Source of the DNA: Pseudobacteriovorax sp.
GTDB taxonomy: Bacteria; Bdellovibrionota_B; Oligoflexia; Oligoflexales; Oligoflexaceae
DNA: 64,000 nucleotides
Reading direction: 5' to 3'
Assembly (NCBI GenBank): GCA_013215145.1
Contig: JABSRP010000042.1
Span: 1-64,000 of the forward strand
Under the pieces are notes generated by a model. It made no database searches. It was not told where the DNA came from and was given only the letters and a program-made list of their open reading frames with translations. A program made the translations under genes and the position numbers. Below, in pieces: positions 42,555-52,180 of this stretch (its first letter is position 1; each line of letters starts with the position of its first letter).

Positions 42555-43610
42555 TTAGATCCTTACCTTACATTCGTTGACAGGCGACCCACTTAGATTC
42601 AACCAAGCTGACGAGGTGTTGTATTTTTTTCCCACAACCTTATATCGGAAAGCCCACTGGCGATATCTACCGTTAGAGCTACCAGCGTGCAGTCTTAGAC
42701 TGTAGCTACGGTTAGGCCTCACAGTTATGGTATTGCCTAGGTTAGGGAACTCTAGCTCGTTGTTACCATTTGCCCACCATTGAATGGTCAAATTCTCATT
42801 ACCACAGTTTTGGACAAAGGCTTTCATATGACTGGTATTCTTGAATCTCATGACATACGTACCTCGCGCCGCAAACTTTTCTCTAGTGGTGAACCTAGGT
42901 TCACAGGATGGGTTGGGTACGTTTCTACAACTTGAGCTTGAGTCTAAGCATCGCTGACCATAAGGGCCATAGAATTGAGCTATGGGCAATACATCGCTGA
43001 CACTTAGGCAGGACCGCGTGACCTGCCCATTGGGTCGGTATTCAGAGCATCCGCAATTGGGCCCTAGCTGCCCAAGCTGACATCCTCTGGCGTCCCAGCT
43101 GAGATATAGGTTGCAGCTGTCTGAGCAAACTCGTTTCGTCGATTGAAAAGCCACATCGTCCTTAAGTTTGTCATACTGCTCATCGTGCTTAACCCGCGAA
43201 CACGCGACGGGAGTCCTGGTTGCTGCCCGAGAAAGCACAGGCTCAAACCTTAGATTCATATGGTCTTTAAGGTCGGCGACAGCATACTGGCGACGCGCAT
43301 CGAACTCAGGAATCTCATCCTGGCATTCTTCGGCAAGAGCTGCCGGTACGACTTCATCATCGGCGGCGTGGGCTAAAAAGGTCCTTAGCGCGCAGCCCTC
43401 GGAGGAAAATACTCTATCATCCCCAGTGGGTGTTTCGATACCAACCATGATGGGGCCATCTTTAATTTTTAAAAAGTCTAGGGTTGTGGTACCGCTATCA
43501 CCTGCCACCTTGAGTTGACTAATGTTTTCGAAGCTTTGAGCATACGAACTGACTGACGTGAATAACAAACATGCAGTAACGAGGCTCGTTTTATAGATTT
43601 TTCTTAGCAT
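42555..43610 (-). CDS. secreted Cys-rich protein of unknown function
   Basis: 351 aa with AAAGGAG upstream. Signal peptide ending SSYA-QSF. The middle (residues 130-240) has about 14 Cys (KRVCSDSCNLYLSW, GCQLGQLGPNCGCSEY, RSCLSV, RCLDSSSSC, PSCEPRF), suggesting a disulphide-rich domain. The last 120 residues are beta-rich (YVMRFKNTSHMKAFVQNCG, TIQWWANGNNELEF, YSLRLHAGSS) and look like a carbohydrate-binding-type sandwich. No family recognised. Confidence 0.7.
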   Translation of the reverse strand: MLRKIYKTSLVTACLLFTSVSSYAQSFENISQLKVAGDSGTTTLDFLKIKDGPIMVGIETPTGDDRVFSSEGCALRTFLAHAADDEVVPAALAEECQDEIPEFDARRQYAVADLKDHMNLRFEPVLSRAATRTPVACSRVKHDEQYDKLKDDVAFQSTKRVCSDSCNLYLSWDARGCQLGQLGPNCGCSEYRPNGQVTRSCLSVSDVLPIAQFYGPYGQRCLDSSSSCRNVPNPSCEPRFTTREKFAARGTYVMRFKNTSHMKAFVQNCGNENLTIQWWANGNNELEFPNLGNTITVRPNRSYSLRLHAGSSNGRYRQWAFRYKVVGKKYNTSSAWLNLSGSPVNECKVRI

Positions 43611-43909
43611 GGGGTCCTCTCCTTTGGGAACGTTAAATCATTGTGCTGTCAATTCTTTATAGCACTCTATCCGTCATCATGAGACGAGCTTCGACGCCCC
43701 TTGATCTTTTGTGGGTACAAATTGTATCGAGTCTCTTCCGAGGCTTTCGATTTTGATTTCTAGAAATATTTTCAAGGTTTTTTTGCTATTTCGATGGTTT
43801 GGAGGGTTTGGGGATGGCTTCCCAATGCATCGTGGAAGACCCATAAGCCCGCTAAAGTATTTAGTATTTAAGTCGATACGGGGGATCAGATAAACACTAG
43901 GAAAATTTG

Positions 43910-44605
43910 ATGATCCAACGCCTCACCTTCTTATGTGTGCTAGCTCTTCTTGTAGCCCCCAGGCTACGGGCAGAAAGCGTCGGAGTTTACGTTCCGTTTA
44001 TCGGTGATATACGTGTCATTCAAAATGCCTTCAAAAATGATCCTGCCTTTAGGGGAAAAACCGTTACGGTTTTTTCGAAGTTTAAAGACTTTAAGGGAAT
44101 GAGTAAAATCTCTAAATTTGATTTTGCGATCCTACCGTCATCCTATGGTCGCTACTATAAGGATTACGTGGCTATAGGTCAGCTCAAGAAAGGGGATGTT
44201 CCAGATCAAAAGTATCTTCTTTTGAGCCTTAAAAATAAGATAAGTATCAAAAATTTAGCCAAAGGCACTGTAGGTCTTGTTGATGAGGTTGGTCGGCGCA
44301 AAACGAAATCCCTTATCAAGGATTTATTTGCGGGAAGCGTGTTTAAGCAGATCAAAAGGGTTAATAAGCCAGTGGATCTGTTTCCTATGTTGGTACTTGG
44401 GAATGCAGATTTTATTATTATCTCGCAGAGAAACTTAGCAAACGTTAAAGAAAGCAAAGCCTACACGATAGACTCCTCAGAGGCAGTTAGCCTGCCTCAA
44501 ATCTATCGACGTCAGGGAACCAAATCCAGCCAGGATTGGCTTACCAAAATAAAAAGGGAAACACTGATGACCTTAGACTTCTCGGAAGTGGAGGTGTTCA
44601 AATGA
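43910..44605 (+). CDS. PhnD-like periplasmic solute-binding protein
   Basis: 231 aa from the ATG at 43910 (GGAAA upstream). Signal peptide (FLCVLALLVAPRLRA). The pattern is that of type-2 solute-binding proteins of the phosphonate/phosphite (PhnD) group: SKFDFAILPSSYGRYY, VAIGQLKKGDVPDQKYLLLS, IKNLAKGTVGLVDEVGRR, ADFIIISQRNL. It is first of three overlapping genes ending in a sensor kinase, with no ABC permease or ATPase, so a sensing role is more likely than transport. Confidence 0.7.
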   Translation: MIQRLTFLCVLALLVAPRLRAESVGVYVPFIGDIRVIQNAFKNDPAFRGKTVTVFSKFKDFKGMSKISKFDFAILPSSYGRYYKDYVAIGQLKKGDVPDQKYLLLSLKNKISIKNLAKGTVGLVDEVGRRKTKSLIKDLFAGSVFKQIKRVNKPVDLFPMLVLGNADFIIISQRNLANVKESKAYTIDSSEAVSLPQIYRRQGTKSSQDWLTKIKRETLMTLDFSEVEVFK

Positions 44606-45582
44606 ACCCATCACGTTTCATCTGTCTGAAACAGACAGCCTTCCTGCTGATAATGGGGTTTGCATGGATGATCCCTTCGATGAGTGGTTGGGGAAAAGAT
44701 GTGTTAATTGTCTTGTCCGGCGATGATTCGTTCAAAAATTTTGCCAGCAAATTGGAAGCCGAACTAAGCGATTATCAAGTCGAACGATTAGAGGTAAATA
44801 CGGACTCTGATTATCCTATCTACAAAAAAACTATAGAAACTGTGAAACCAAAAGTTCTTATCCTCTTGGATAATATATCTGTAAAATTCGCCCAGAAACT
44901 GAATCAATCGGGACAAAGTCATAAAGCAATCGCTTCTATGGCCCTAAATTTGAAACGATTGCTTGCTGACGATCCGCATATTGCCGGTGTGGCCTACGAG
45001 GTGCCGGGTTATACCGTTGTTTCCTCTTTCAAAAAATATGTGAAACCCGAACTGGAAAAGATAGTGGTTATTTATCGAGAGGAAGAATTTCATACCTTCG
45101 TCAAGGATGCTAAGACACAGCTAGCATCCTCAGGTGTCGAATTGATTCCGGTTAAAATCGATGGGTTTGCCCATCTACCAAAAAAGATGAATCGTATCAT
45201 CAAAAAACATCTCACCAGAAACCCTGAAAATGCTGATGCCTTTTGGTTGATCAATGATAATAAATTGCTTACGAAAGACAACTTTGCATCGATTTGGATC
45301 ACCAGTGCGCGAAAGAATAAGTTGCCTATTCTTTGTGGGCTGAAAAATTTCGTCAACCCCTCCCTTGGATTCTGTACCTTTGCAGCTATACCGTCGGAAG
45401 CAGGCTTAGCAAGTCAAGTGTCCGATTACGTATTCAGTGTGATTGACGAGGGGGCTTTACCCGCGGATATTGGTGTCGATTATCTGCTCGAAACCAAGTT
45501 CTATATCGATGAAACCAAATATAAACACTTTGAATTTTCTATAACCGATAAGCATCGCTACCTCATTGAGTTTGTCAAATGA
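44602..45582 (+). CDS. TrpX/COG2984-like periplasmic binding protein
   Basis: 326 aa. The ATG at 44602 overlaps the upstream stop (ATGA) and has GGAGG. Signal sequence with hydrophobic core TAFLLIMGFAWMIP. The domain follows the COG2984 fold: VLIVLSGDDSFKNFASKLEA, KPKVLILLDNISVKFAQ, IAGVAYEVPGYTVVSSF, LEKIVVIYREEEF, ADAFWLINDNKLL, FCTFAAIPSEAGLASQVSDY. Ligands in this group include amino acids and unknown small molecules. Its gene is translationally coupled to the kinase gene. Confidence 0.75.
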   Translation: MNPSRFICLKQTAFLLIMGFAWMIPSMSGWGKDVLIVLSGDDSFKNFASKLEAELSDYQVERLEVNTDSDYPIYKKTIETVKPKVLILLDNISVKFAQKLNQSGQSHKAIASMALNLKRLLADDPHIAGVAYEVPGYTVVSSFKKYVKPELEKIVVIYREEEFHTFVKDAKTQLASSGVELIPVKIDGFAHLPKKMNRIIKKHLTRNPENADAFWLINDNKLLTKDNFASIWITSARKNKLPILCGLKNFVNPSLGFCTFAAIPSEAGLASQVSDYVFSVIDEGALPADIGVDYLLETKFYIDETKYKHFEFSITDKHRYLIEFVK

Positions 45583-48164
45583 TAGCATTGGGTGTACGTG
45601 GTAAAATTCTCTTTCTTTTGCTGGTCTCGGTTTTATTGTCTTCGACATTTATTGCCATGGGAGTCTTTTATCGTTTTGATGGTTTTTTTAGCGATATTAT
45701 GGATATTAGGGATCAGAGCTTTCGCAAGAATGAGGAAAGTCTAAAACAGATTTCCCAAAAGAATAGGGATAAGATTGCTCAAATATACGAAGAACAAACC
45801 TACCAAAAGGCCTTAAGTCTCGCGCGCAGGGACAAATTGGTATTAGCAGATCAATTTGTCGAAAACTCAGTATTTACCATCATCAACTACGTAAACAACG
45901 CCTTCCGCATGGATGAAAGCATAATTCGCGCTAGCTTCTTTAGCCGGACCGATGGAACCCTGAGCTTGTGGGTCTTACTGTCTGATTACGAGGATATTCC
46001 TAAACTCGAATTTGCTGTTTACAACGAGGTAAGTCAAAGCTGGTCGTTGAAGACAGAAGATAGAACATACACTCATCTTGATTCATCAATTGCTAAATCA
46101 CAATCTGTGCAAGGCATCGATATCGCAAAAGGTGAAAGAACCATCACTAGAGAAGGTGTAGAAAAACTCATCGATGTTTTGGAAGTCACGGTTCCCGTAC
46201 ATGACCCTGATATAGAGTCGGTCACGGGGGCTATTGAAGAGGGAGAGCCTGTTGGCTACCTTACCTACCTCATAAGCTTGGAAGCTATTACAAAGACCAT
46301 AGCCCAAGAAAAAAAAGTGGAAAAACAGTCCTTAGCATCGCTGAGCCAACAAGCCATCGAAGATAAACAAAGAACGGCTCAAATCATTACTGATTCCGAA
46401 AATGAGTTATTGAAGGTATCTGCAGGGATCTTCTTTGCCTCTATCCTAATTACAGCTTTCTTTGGAACTATCATCGCTGCACGGCTTGTCAAACCTATTC
46501 GCCAATTGACTAAGGCTGCCACTGAGATGGAACAAGGAAACTACGATGGTACCTTTAGTGTGGACTCTCGCGATGAGATCGGAAGGCTTGCTTATGCATT
46601 TAAATCCATGCGGTCACAGATCAAGTCCTACACCTCGGATCTTGAGAACATGGTGCAGGAACGAACCGAGAAGCTGAACCTGGCCTTAGCTGATTTGACA
46701 GCTAAATCTGCCAATATTCGCGCCATATTGGAAAATATTTCCCTCGGAATCTTTATGATTTCAAAAGATGGTACCGTTGGCTCTGAAACATCGCACTACC
46801 TTGGTGAAATCTTAGACCGTGATACTGCATCCCTCGATGAGTTCTTTTGGAATCGATTGCAATTGACTGACTATAATTTGAGTTTGGCAAAAACATCGTT
46901 GCATGCATGTTTGGGGGGCGACGATATTGGGTTTGAGATCAATCGGCACTTGCTACCGGAGGAGGTCTTTACAAAAGATGAACGAATTCTCGAGGTTAAC
47001 TGGAGTTCTATCGTCCTAGATAACAAAGTTGAAAATATCCTAGTTTGCCTGCGTGATGTTACAGAGCTAAGACAACTGAAATCTCAGTTAGAGACTCAAC
47101 AAACGGATATGCAGTATATTATGGAGCTGCTCAATGCCGAGACGGATCGCACTAATTCGTTTTTTCAGTCAGCTTTTGGTCTTATAGAGAAATCCCATTT
47201 GACCCTATCCTCCGACAAATCAAATGTGACTAAGTTAGATGAGATGTTTCGGAACATTCACACCATAAAGGGTAATGCAAGTTTGATCGGCTTCACTCAT
47301 ATCGGCGAGAAGGCTCATCAAATGGAAGACTATATCGATACTATTAGAAAAGAAGGCGTTGAAGAGATCTCATCAATTAATCTTAATCCCTTGATTAACA
47401 TGTTGAGAAAGTATCAAAGCCTGAGGGATGAAAAAATTCCAGGAAACAGAAAGATACATGATTCGATCCATCTTATTAAGTCTGATATATTCTCTGTGGT
47501 AGAAAAAATGGATCCGGAGGCTGTTCGTGGTGAGTTGATCGAGGATATCTTTTCGAGGCAAACTGTCACCGTTGAAAGTATCGTTTATGAGGCTGAGATA
47601 GAATCGATTCAGACAGCAATTTCGATTGGAGTACTGCCTCCCAAATTTGTTTATCGTGGTGATTGCCTTCTGATTTCCGATAGTATCTACCAGCTTCTGA
47701 AAAACTGTATGAACCACTTGATCCGAAACTCATTAGCCCATGGTATCGAAAGTGAGGCTGAGAGGAGACGGCATCATAAACAAATTCATGGCACCATTAG
47801 AGTTATGGGAAGGCGCATCAGCGATGAGGTCTATGTGCTTGAGTACGATGATGACGGTCAAGGCATAGATTTGGAAGCTATCAGAGATAAAATAGTGGCA
47901 ATGGGTAATACCGACCAGATAGATCTGACTGATCCCTATGCCCTTGCAAAGCATATCTTTGTTCCGTCGTTCTCCACTAAGACCGAAGTCACAAATATAG
48001 CGGGGCGAGGTATTGGTATGGATGCCATCAGGAGTTTTCTCGAGTCAGTGGAGGGCTCGATTGATATTCGGTTGGAAAGCACCAGAGAGCTATCGCGTGT
48101 TCCGTTTACCTTGGTTATGACCTTGAAAGATCCCCTTTCTACCAAGCAGAACGAGGCCATCTGA
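45579..48164 (+). CDS. HAMP sensor kinase with PAS-like, HPt and CheA-type HATPase domains
   Basis: 861 aa. Membrane helix near residues 8-28, a periplasmic sensor of about 250 residues, a second helix (GIFFASILITAFFGTIIAA, about 283-302), HAMP (LVKPIRQLTKAATEMEQGNY), a PAS-like segment (ILENISLGIFMISKDGTVG; ILVCLRDVTELRQL), an HPt domain (NIHTIKGNAS, His near 560) and a CheA-like HATPase (MNHLIRNSLAHGIE, EYDDDGQGIDLEAI, IAGRGIGMDAI). It lacks a receiver or CheW-like domain, so the phosphate must pass to a separate protein. It overlaps the binding-protein gene by 4 bp. The C-terminal cassette is homologous to that of the kinase at 55407-58322. Confidence 0.88.
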   Translation: MIALGVRGKILFLLLVSVLLSSTFIAMGVFYRFDGFFSDIMDIRDQSFRKNEESLKQISQKNRDKIAQIYEEQTYQKALSLARRDKLVLADQFVENSVFTIINYVNNAFRMDESIIRASFFSRTDGTLSLWVLLSDYEDIPKLEFAVYNEVSQSWSLKTEDRTYTHLDSSIAKSQSVQGIDIAKGERTITREGVEKLIDVLEVTVPVHDPDIESVTGAIEEGEPVGYLTYLISLEAITKTIAQEKKVEKQSLASLSQQAIEDKQRTAQIITDSENELLKVSAGIFFASILITAFFGTIIAARLVKPIRQLTKAATEMEQGNYDGTFSVDSRDEIGRLAYAFKSMRSQIKSYTSDLENMVQERTEKLNLALADLTAKSANIRAILENISLGIFMISKDGTVGSETSHYLGEILDRDTASLDEFFWNRLQLTDYNLSLAKTSLHACLGGDDIGFEINRHLLPEEVFTKDERILEVNWSSIVLDNKVENILVCLRDVTELRQLKSQLETQQTDMQYIMELLNAETDRTNSFFQSAFGLIEKSHLTLSSDKSNVTKLDEMFRNIHTIKGNASLIGFTHIGEKAHQMEDYIDTIRKEGVEEISSINLNPLINMLRKYQSLRDEKIPGNRKIHDSIHLIKSDIFSVVEKMDPEAVRGELIEDIFSRQTVTVESIVYEAEIESIQTAISIGVLPPKFVYRGDCLLISDSIYQLLKNCMNHLIRNSLAHGIESEAERRRHHKQIHGTIRVMGRRISDEVYVLEYDDDGQGIDLEAIRDKIVAMGNTDQIDLTDPYALAKHIFVPSFSTKTEVTNIAGRGIGMDAIRSFLESVEGSIDIRLESTRELSRVPFTLVMTLKDPLSTKQNEAI

Positions 48165-48171
48165 CATATAG

Positions 48172-50301
48172 CTAGAACTTATAGTCAGCTTGGATACGAA
48201 AAGAGCGGCCAGACCCTGGAAAACCCCCATCATCCCAACGAGAATTACCCGCCTCAGCTTTATCTAGGCTTAGGTAGTATTGCCTGTCAGTTAAGTTGTG
48301 GATATTGAAAGACAAGGTCATTCCATCCACCAGCTCTTTTGCACCTATGGTCAGATCTAACAGCTCGTAGGCCCCCACATCCTCTTGTATAGACTCCTCT
48401 GGATCGAGGGAATTCAGGTAGGAGGTGTAGTCTTTGCGTCTTTGTTCGCCTATGTGTTGGCCTCTCGCACTGACCCAAAGGTGCTGACTTGGTCGATAAA
48501 CAAACCCAGCTTTTGCAAGTGTTTCAGGGACTCCAAACTCTTTTTTATCGTTGCCATCTTTGGCCTCAAGTGTGGTTCCCATGAGGTAGATATAGTTACG
48601 ATCCGAACGCCACTCGATCGATAGCTCGGTCCCCTTGCTGGTCTGTTTGCCTACGTTTTCGTATTTTTCATTTTGAACATCAATAATATCTTTGATGCGA
48701 TTGGTAAAGTATCCTGCGGATACCGTGAGGTATTCCATAGGTTTTAGCGAGTACTGAATTTCAGCCGTCTCGATAACCTCCGGCTCGAGCTCTTTATTGC
48801 CACTAGTCCAGCTATCGCTCTCCTCGATAAGAAGTTCGCGTGCGACGGGGGCGCGAAAGGCTTCACCATATAGTACTTTCACCGCATGGTTATCTATAGG
48901 TTTTACGATAAGTCCACCTCGCGGACTGAGGTGATTTCCGAAGAACTTGTGGTCGTCAACGCGAACTCCGGTGGTGATCTCCGTCTTTAGCGAGTTGAGG
49001 TAAACCGAATTTTGGATGAAGAGGGCCTTGTTACTGATTTCGACATCATCTAAATCAAATCCCCCGACCACTTCAGATTCATCGCGATCAACTTTGTCGC
49101 CGCCGGTTTCGGAATTGCCAAAGTCAAACTCTCTATCTTCAATCAAATCAATACCATCTGTACTGAGTTCGACCCCCGCAACCAGAATGTTTGAAAGAGA
49201 CTCACGACTTCCATAAGACCATGTTAGCTGGGCCTCTGCTCCGTTTCGATAGGTTTTTTTCGTGGGGATGGTAAAAGAGGCGTTAAACCGAGAGGGTTGC
49301 TTGTAGTCTAGGTCTCCCTCTTCGTCGTAAGCAAAGTTTAGGTCTCCATATAGAGCGGGATGATTGTAGTGTTGGGTAAATGCCTTAGCAGTAAATGTAG
49401 TACTTTCACTGAATTTTTTGTTGTAATCTAGGGAAAATGCTTCAGCGAAATAGCGATAGGATACGGCGTCCTCAATAAGTAGATTCTGTATATTGTTTTC
49501 GCCGTACTTGGCATCGATCCGATCGGTCTCGAAGGAGTACACCTGAGCTCTAAGTGTAAAGTCACCCAAGCCTATTTTCATACCGCTGGAGTAGGCTCGT
49601 TCTGGACGCTCTTGCTTGAAGTTTACGATGTTACGATTGGCTCTCCAGTATCCACCGTTGCCCTGAGTTTCAAAAAGTTTGCCGTAAAACATCGCATCGA
49701 CTGTACCGAAATCGGTTTCTTTTTCGCCGCCGGCAAGAAATTGAATCCGTCTTTCATAAAATGTCCCGGAAGCAATACTGATTTGCTTGCTGTTAACGTC
49801 CTTGCCGTCGAAGGTGATTAGATTGATGACGGCGGCAAAGGCGTTGGCACCGTATAATGAAGATCCTGGGCCCTTGATAAATTCAACTTTTTTTACCATA
49901 TTGAGAGGAATGTACTCATCAATATAGCCGTGATTATAGAAGCCATCTTTAAACGGTATGCCATCAATCAAGACTAAAATGCGATTGTTGTCGGGGCTAG
50001 CAGCTCCTCGAACCCAGGCTAGATCTCTAGACTCTGGAGACAGTCCAATATGAATCGTGGTGAAATACGCCAGGAGATCTGAAATCGTTTGAGCATTGCT
50101 GGCCTCGATGAGAGAACGGTCGAATACTTGAACGATAGCCGGAGCATCTTCAACGTTTTGCGAGTACTTTGAAGCCGTACTTACAGTATTTGCTAGCTTC
50201 ATTAGGTCGCCAAGACTGAGATCTGATTCCTTGGCCTGAATTAAGCTGGAGCTGCCAATGAGCCCAATTATGTAGGGTGCTGCCGAAAGTAGCCTAGCCA
50301 T
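48172..50301 (-). CDS. TonB-dependent outer-membrane receptor
   Basis: 709 aa. Signal peptide, then a plug domain (DAPAIVQVFDRSLIEASNAQTISDLL, in which the family motif ISDLLAYF is clear; RGAASPDNNRILVLIDGIPF; VEFIKGPGSSLYGANAFAAVIN) and a 22-strand-type barrel ending in Phe (RIQADYKF), with the late-barrel pattern LDLTIGAKEL and LSFNIHNLTDRQYY. It belongs to the colicin-I-receptor/BtuB-like siderophore or cofactor group. Substrate unknown. It is convergent with the kinase gene, with only 7 bp between stops, so it may serve the same stimulus. Confidence 0.92.
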   Translation of the reverse strand: MARLLSAAPYIIGLIGSSSLIQAKESDLSLGDLMKLANTVSTASKYSQNVEDAPAIVQVFDRSLIEASNAQTISDLLAYFTTIHIGLSPESRDLAWVRGAASPDNNRILVLIDGIPFKDGFYNHGYIDEYIPLNMVKKVEFIKGPGSSLYGANAFAAVINLITFDGKDVNSKQISIASGTFYERRIQFLAGGEKETDFGTVDAMFYGKLFETQGNGGYWRANRNIVNFKQERPERAYSSGMKIGLGDFTLRAQVYSFETDRIDAKYGENNIQNLLIEDAVSYRYFAEAFSLDYNKKFSESTTFTAKAFTQHYNHPALYGDLNFAYDEEGDLDYKQPSRFNASFTIPTKKTYRNGAEAQLTWSYGSRESLSNILVAGVELSTDGIDLIEDREFDFGNSETGGDKVDRDESEVVGGFDLDDVEISNKALFIQNSVYLNSLKTEITTGVRVDDHKFFGNHLSPRGGLIVKPIDNHAVKVLYGEAFRAPVARELLIEESDSWTSGNKELEPEVIETAEIQYSLKPMEYLTVSAGYFTNRIKDIIDVQNEKYENVGKQTSKGTELSIEWRSDRNYIYLMGTTLEAKDGNDKKEFGVPETLAKAGFVYRPSQHLWVSARGQHIGEQRRKDYTSYLNSLDPEESIQEDVGAYELLDLTIGAKELVDGMTLSFNIHNLTDRQYYLSLDKAEAGNSRWDDGGFPGSGRSFRIQADYKF

Positions 50302-50548
50302 ATGACTCCAAGAGAGGTTTATTTGTCAAAAAAAGCCTTGATTTTAGGATGTCATATCCGCTTACCTTTCTCAAGGTTCGGGCTCTTCGTCATAGCCGCT
50401 AAATGTCTGGAAAATCCTGTCAGGCAAGTCATTAGATCAGGTTAGGCAAGATCTAGAGGATCAAAAATAGCGCCAGTTGGCTGTCCTAGTACCACTTCTA
50501 TTAAGCCAAGTCGCAGCCGAAGGTTTGGGTTGCGACGCGAGGTACCTT

Positions 50549-50788
50549 TTAGATGATTAAGACGTCATCATACCATTCGGCTTTAGCAAGCAAAATACTT
50601 GTGCGCAAAGCACTGCGTGCTTCCGCAAGTTTTGTCTCGTCGCGAGGCTCCTCTTTTTCCATTCTTGCTATGACACCACTCAGGCAACCAATTCTATAAG
50701 CTAACTCAGGGTCCATATGATCCAGTGGAGGAAGCTCACCGTCTACAACCTTTTGACACTCTTTGACGATAATATGATCCATTTCCAT
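50549..50788 (-). CDS. small cytoplasmic protein of unknown function
   Basis: 79 aa from the ATG at 50788 (AAGG upstream); the open frame extends further upstream with no better signal. Acidic and helical (LAYRIGCLSGVIARMEKEE, TKLAEARSALRTSILLAKAE), without membrane segment or known motif. It is divergent from the MazG-like gene. Confidence 0.5.
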   Translation of the reverse strand: MEMDHIIVKECQKVVDGELPPLDHMDPELAYRIGCLSGVIARMEKEEPRDETKLAEARSALRTSILLAKAEWYDDVLII

Positions 50789-51182
50789 GTCGCTACTGCC
50801 TTTTTTTGCTAACTGATTGTTGTTTGGTCCCGTCAGTATCAGCCTGTCAGGCCTACCTTTTGTTTTCAGAGCCGTTCGATTCGACACTCAATGGCCCTTC
50901 CCTTGCCAAAGGCTGGCTTTCATTCGTAGTGATCTTGCCATGCATGGTTTCAACCTCCTACTAAGACAGAGAAAATTACCTCTGAGCGAAATTTTTCCTA
51001 CTATAGGAAACCCCTCGACTTTTGGTCAATAAAATTTATTTACATATTTTTCCCATACTCTAGTGATAAATGGTAAAAGACGGCAAAACATTTTTTTTGC
51101 AAAAAACTCTTTGATATTTTTCTGTATCCTTGCAGTATCTAGTCTCAGACCGTCATTCAAAAACATTGCTACAGGTGTAGAT
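50789..51182. other. 394-bp divergent intergenic region
   Basis: It separates the small cytoplasmic protein gene from the MazG-like gene. The forward half is AT-rich (51020-51075) and may hold a promoter. No repeat or RNA gene seen. Confidence 0.4.
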
Positions 51183-51590
51183 ATGGACTTTTACAATCAG
51201 ATCGAACAGTTTAATCAAATGTACAAACTTCCCGCTCCGGATGGCTTGAAGCTCAGAGAAAAAAAGGACTTGGAAAACTTTGTCGACATCCTCAAAGAGG
51301 AGGTGGACGAATCCAAAGATTTATTAGAAAACTACGACCCTAATTCGCTAGAAAAGGCCACTGAGCTGTCTGATTGGTTAGGCGATATCATCGTTTATTG
51401 CCACACCTTTGCGCGATCCAATGGAATCGATCTATCTCAGGTTTTGAACATCATTATGGAATCTAATTTCTCCAAATTGGGTGCCGATGACAAACCTATC
51501 TACGATGAGCGCGGTAAAGTTATGAAGGGGCCAGGATATTGGAAGCCTGAGCCAAAAATACAGGAGTTCTTTTCTAAGACGTTGTCGTAG
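51183..51590 (+). CDS. MazG-like nucleotide pyrophosphohydrolase
   Basis: 135 aa from the ATG at 51183; a longer frame opens at 51063 but its first 40 residues are unlike the family. All-alpha NTP/PRA-PH pyrophosphohydrolase fold: EEVDESKDLL gives the first metal-binding Glu pair and ELSDWLGDIIVY the E-x-x-D motif, followed by the family tail DDKPIYDERGKVMKGPGYW. Such enzymes cleave nucleoside triphosphates or related compounds to monophosphate and pyrophosphate, acting in the cytoplasm as house-cleaning enzymes. Single gene. Confidence 0.85.
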   Translation: MDFYNQIEQFNQMYKLPAPDGLKLREKKDLENFVDILKEEVDESKDLLENYDPNSLEKATELSDWLGDIIVYCHTFARSNGIDLSQVLNIIMESNFSKLGADDKPIYDERGKVMKGPGYWKPEPKIQEFFSKTLS

Positions 51591-51795
51591 CATGATGTTG
51601 CTAAGGGCTTTGCTCTGGCCCCTGTTGCTGTGGCTAACGTGTTGCTACGAAAGCCACTGTTACAGCTCTCGCCGACGGACTATGTGTTTTTAACGTTATA
51701 TCATTGGTCACAGCTTTTTCTAGGAAATGAAGAGCCAATGAAAGCTTGTCGGTTGACTATTTACTGACTCATGTCTTTTTTAGTCTCCTTGTACT

Positions 51796-52173
51796 CTAAG
51801 GATAATAGCGTATTCTAATCGGGCCTTTGATGTCCGAGGGATCGACCTGCTTACCATGTTGCAGAATGTCTATTTTTTGTTGGTGGGCTAGCCGTCGTGC
51901 AGCTTGCCTAACCCGTTCCATTTGTGCGCGCCAATTGTCAGGATATAGGCGTTGGGCAATCTCGGAAGGACAACAGGTCTTTTCTTGGTCCATCCACCTC
52001 GCCTGGCTAAGTTCCAAAATAGCTCTTTCAATATCCGAGTCGCGAGTACTCGGTTTTTTGTTTTGGCAAGCCTGACTACAATAGCGAATGTGCTCCCAAT
52101 TGCGTTCCCATTTTTTTCTCCAAGAAAACTTGCGGCCACAAGTCTGGCAGATTTTTTCGCGATTGAGAGGCAT
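51796..52173 (-). CDS. DUF2256-DUF3253 fusion protein
   Basis: 125 aa. Residues 1-45 are DUF2256, a small zinc-ribbon-like unit (KICQTCGRKFSWRKKW, RYCSQACQNKK). Residues 48-125 are DUF3253, a winged-helix-like domain (IERAILELSQAR, CCPSEIAQRLYPDNWRAQM, VRQAARRLAH, GKQVDPSDIKGPIRIR). This fusion and the next gene are often found beside cryptochrome/photolyase genes in other proteobacteria (established association); none is in this window. Probably nucleic-acid-binding, function unknown. Likely co-transcribed with the upstream TIGR03643 gene (7-bp gap). Confidence 0.85.
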   Translation of the reverse strand: MPLNREKICQTCGRKFSWRKKWERNWEHIRYCSQACQNKKPSTRDSDIERAILELSQARWMDQEKTCCPSEIAQRLYPDNWRAQMERVRQAARRLAHQQKIDILQHGKQVDPSDIKGPIRIRYYP

Positions 52174-52180
52174 GGTTTGC

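Noticed and set aside
50302..50548. Cobalamin riboswitch upstream of the TonB receptor
   Set aside because: The conserved B12-box GCCACTG and the surrounding stem pattern are not present.
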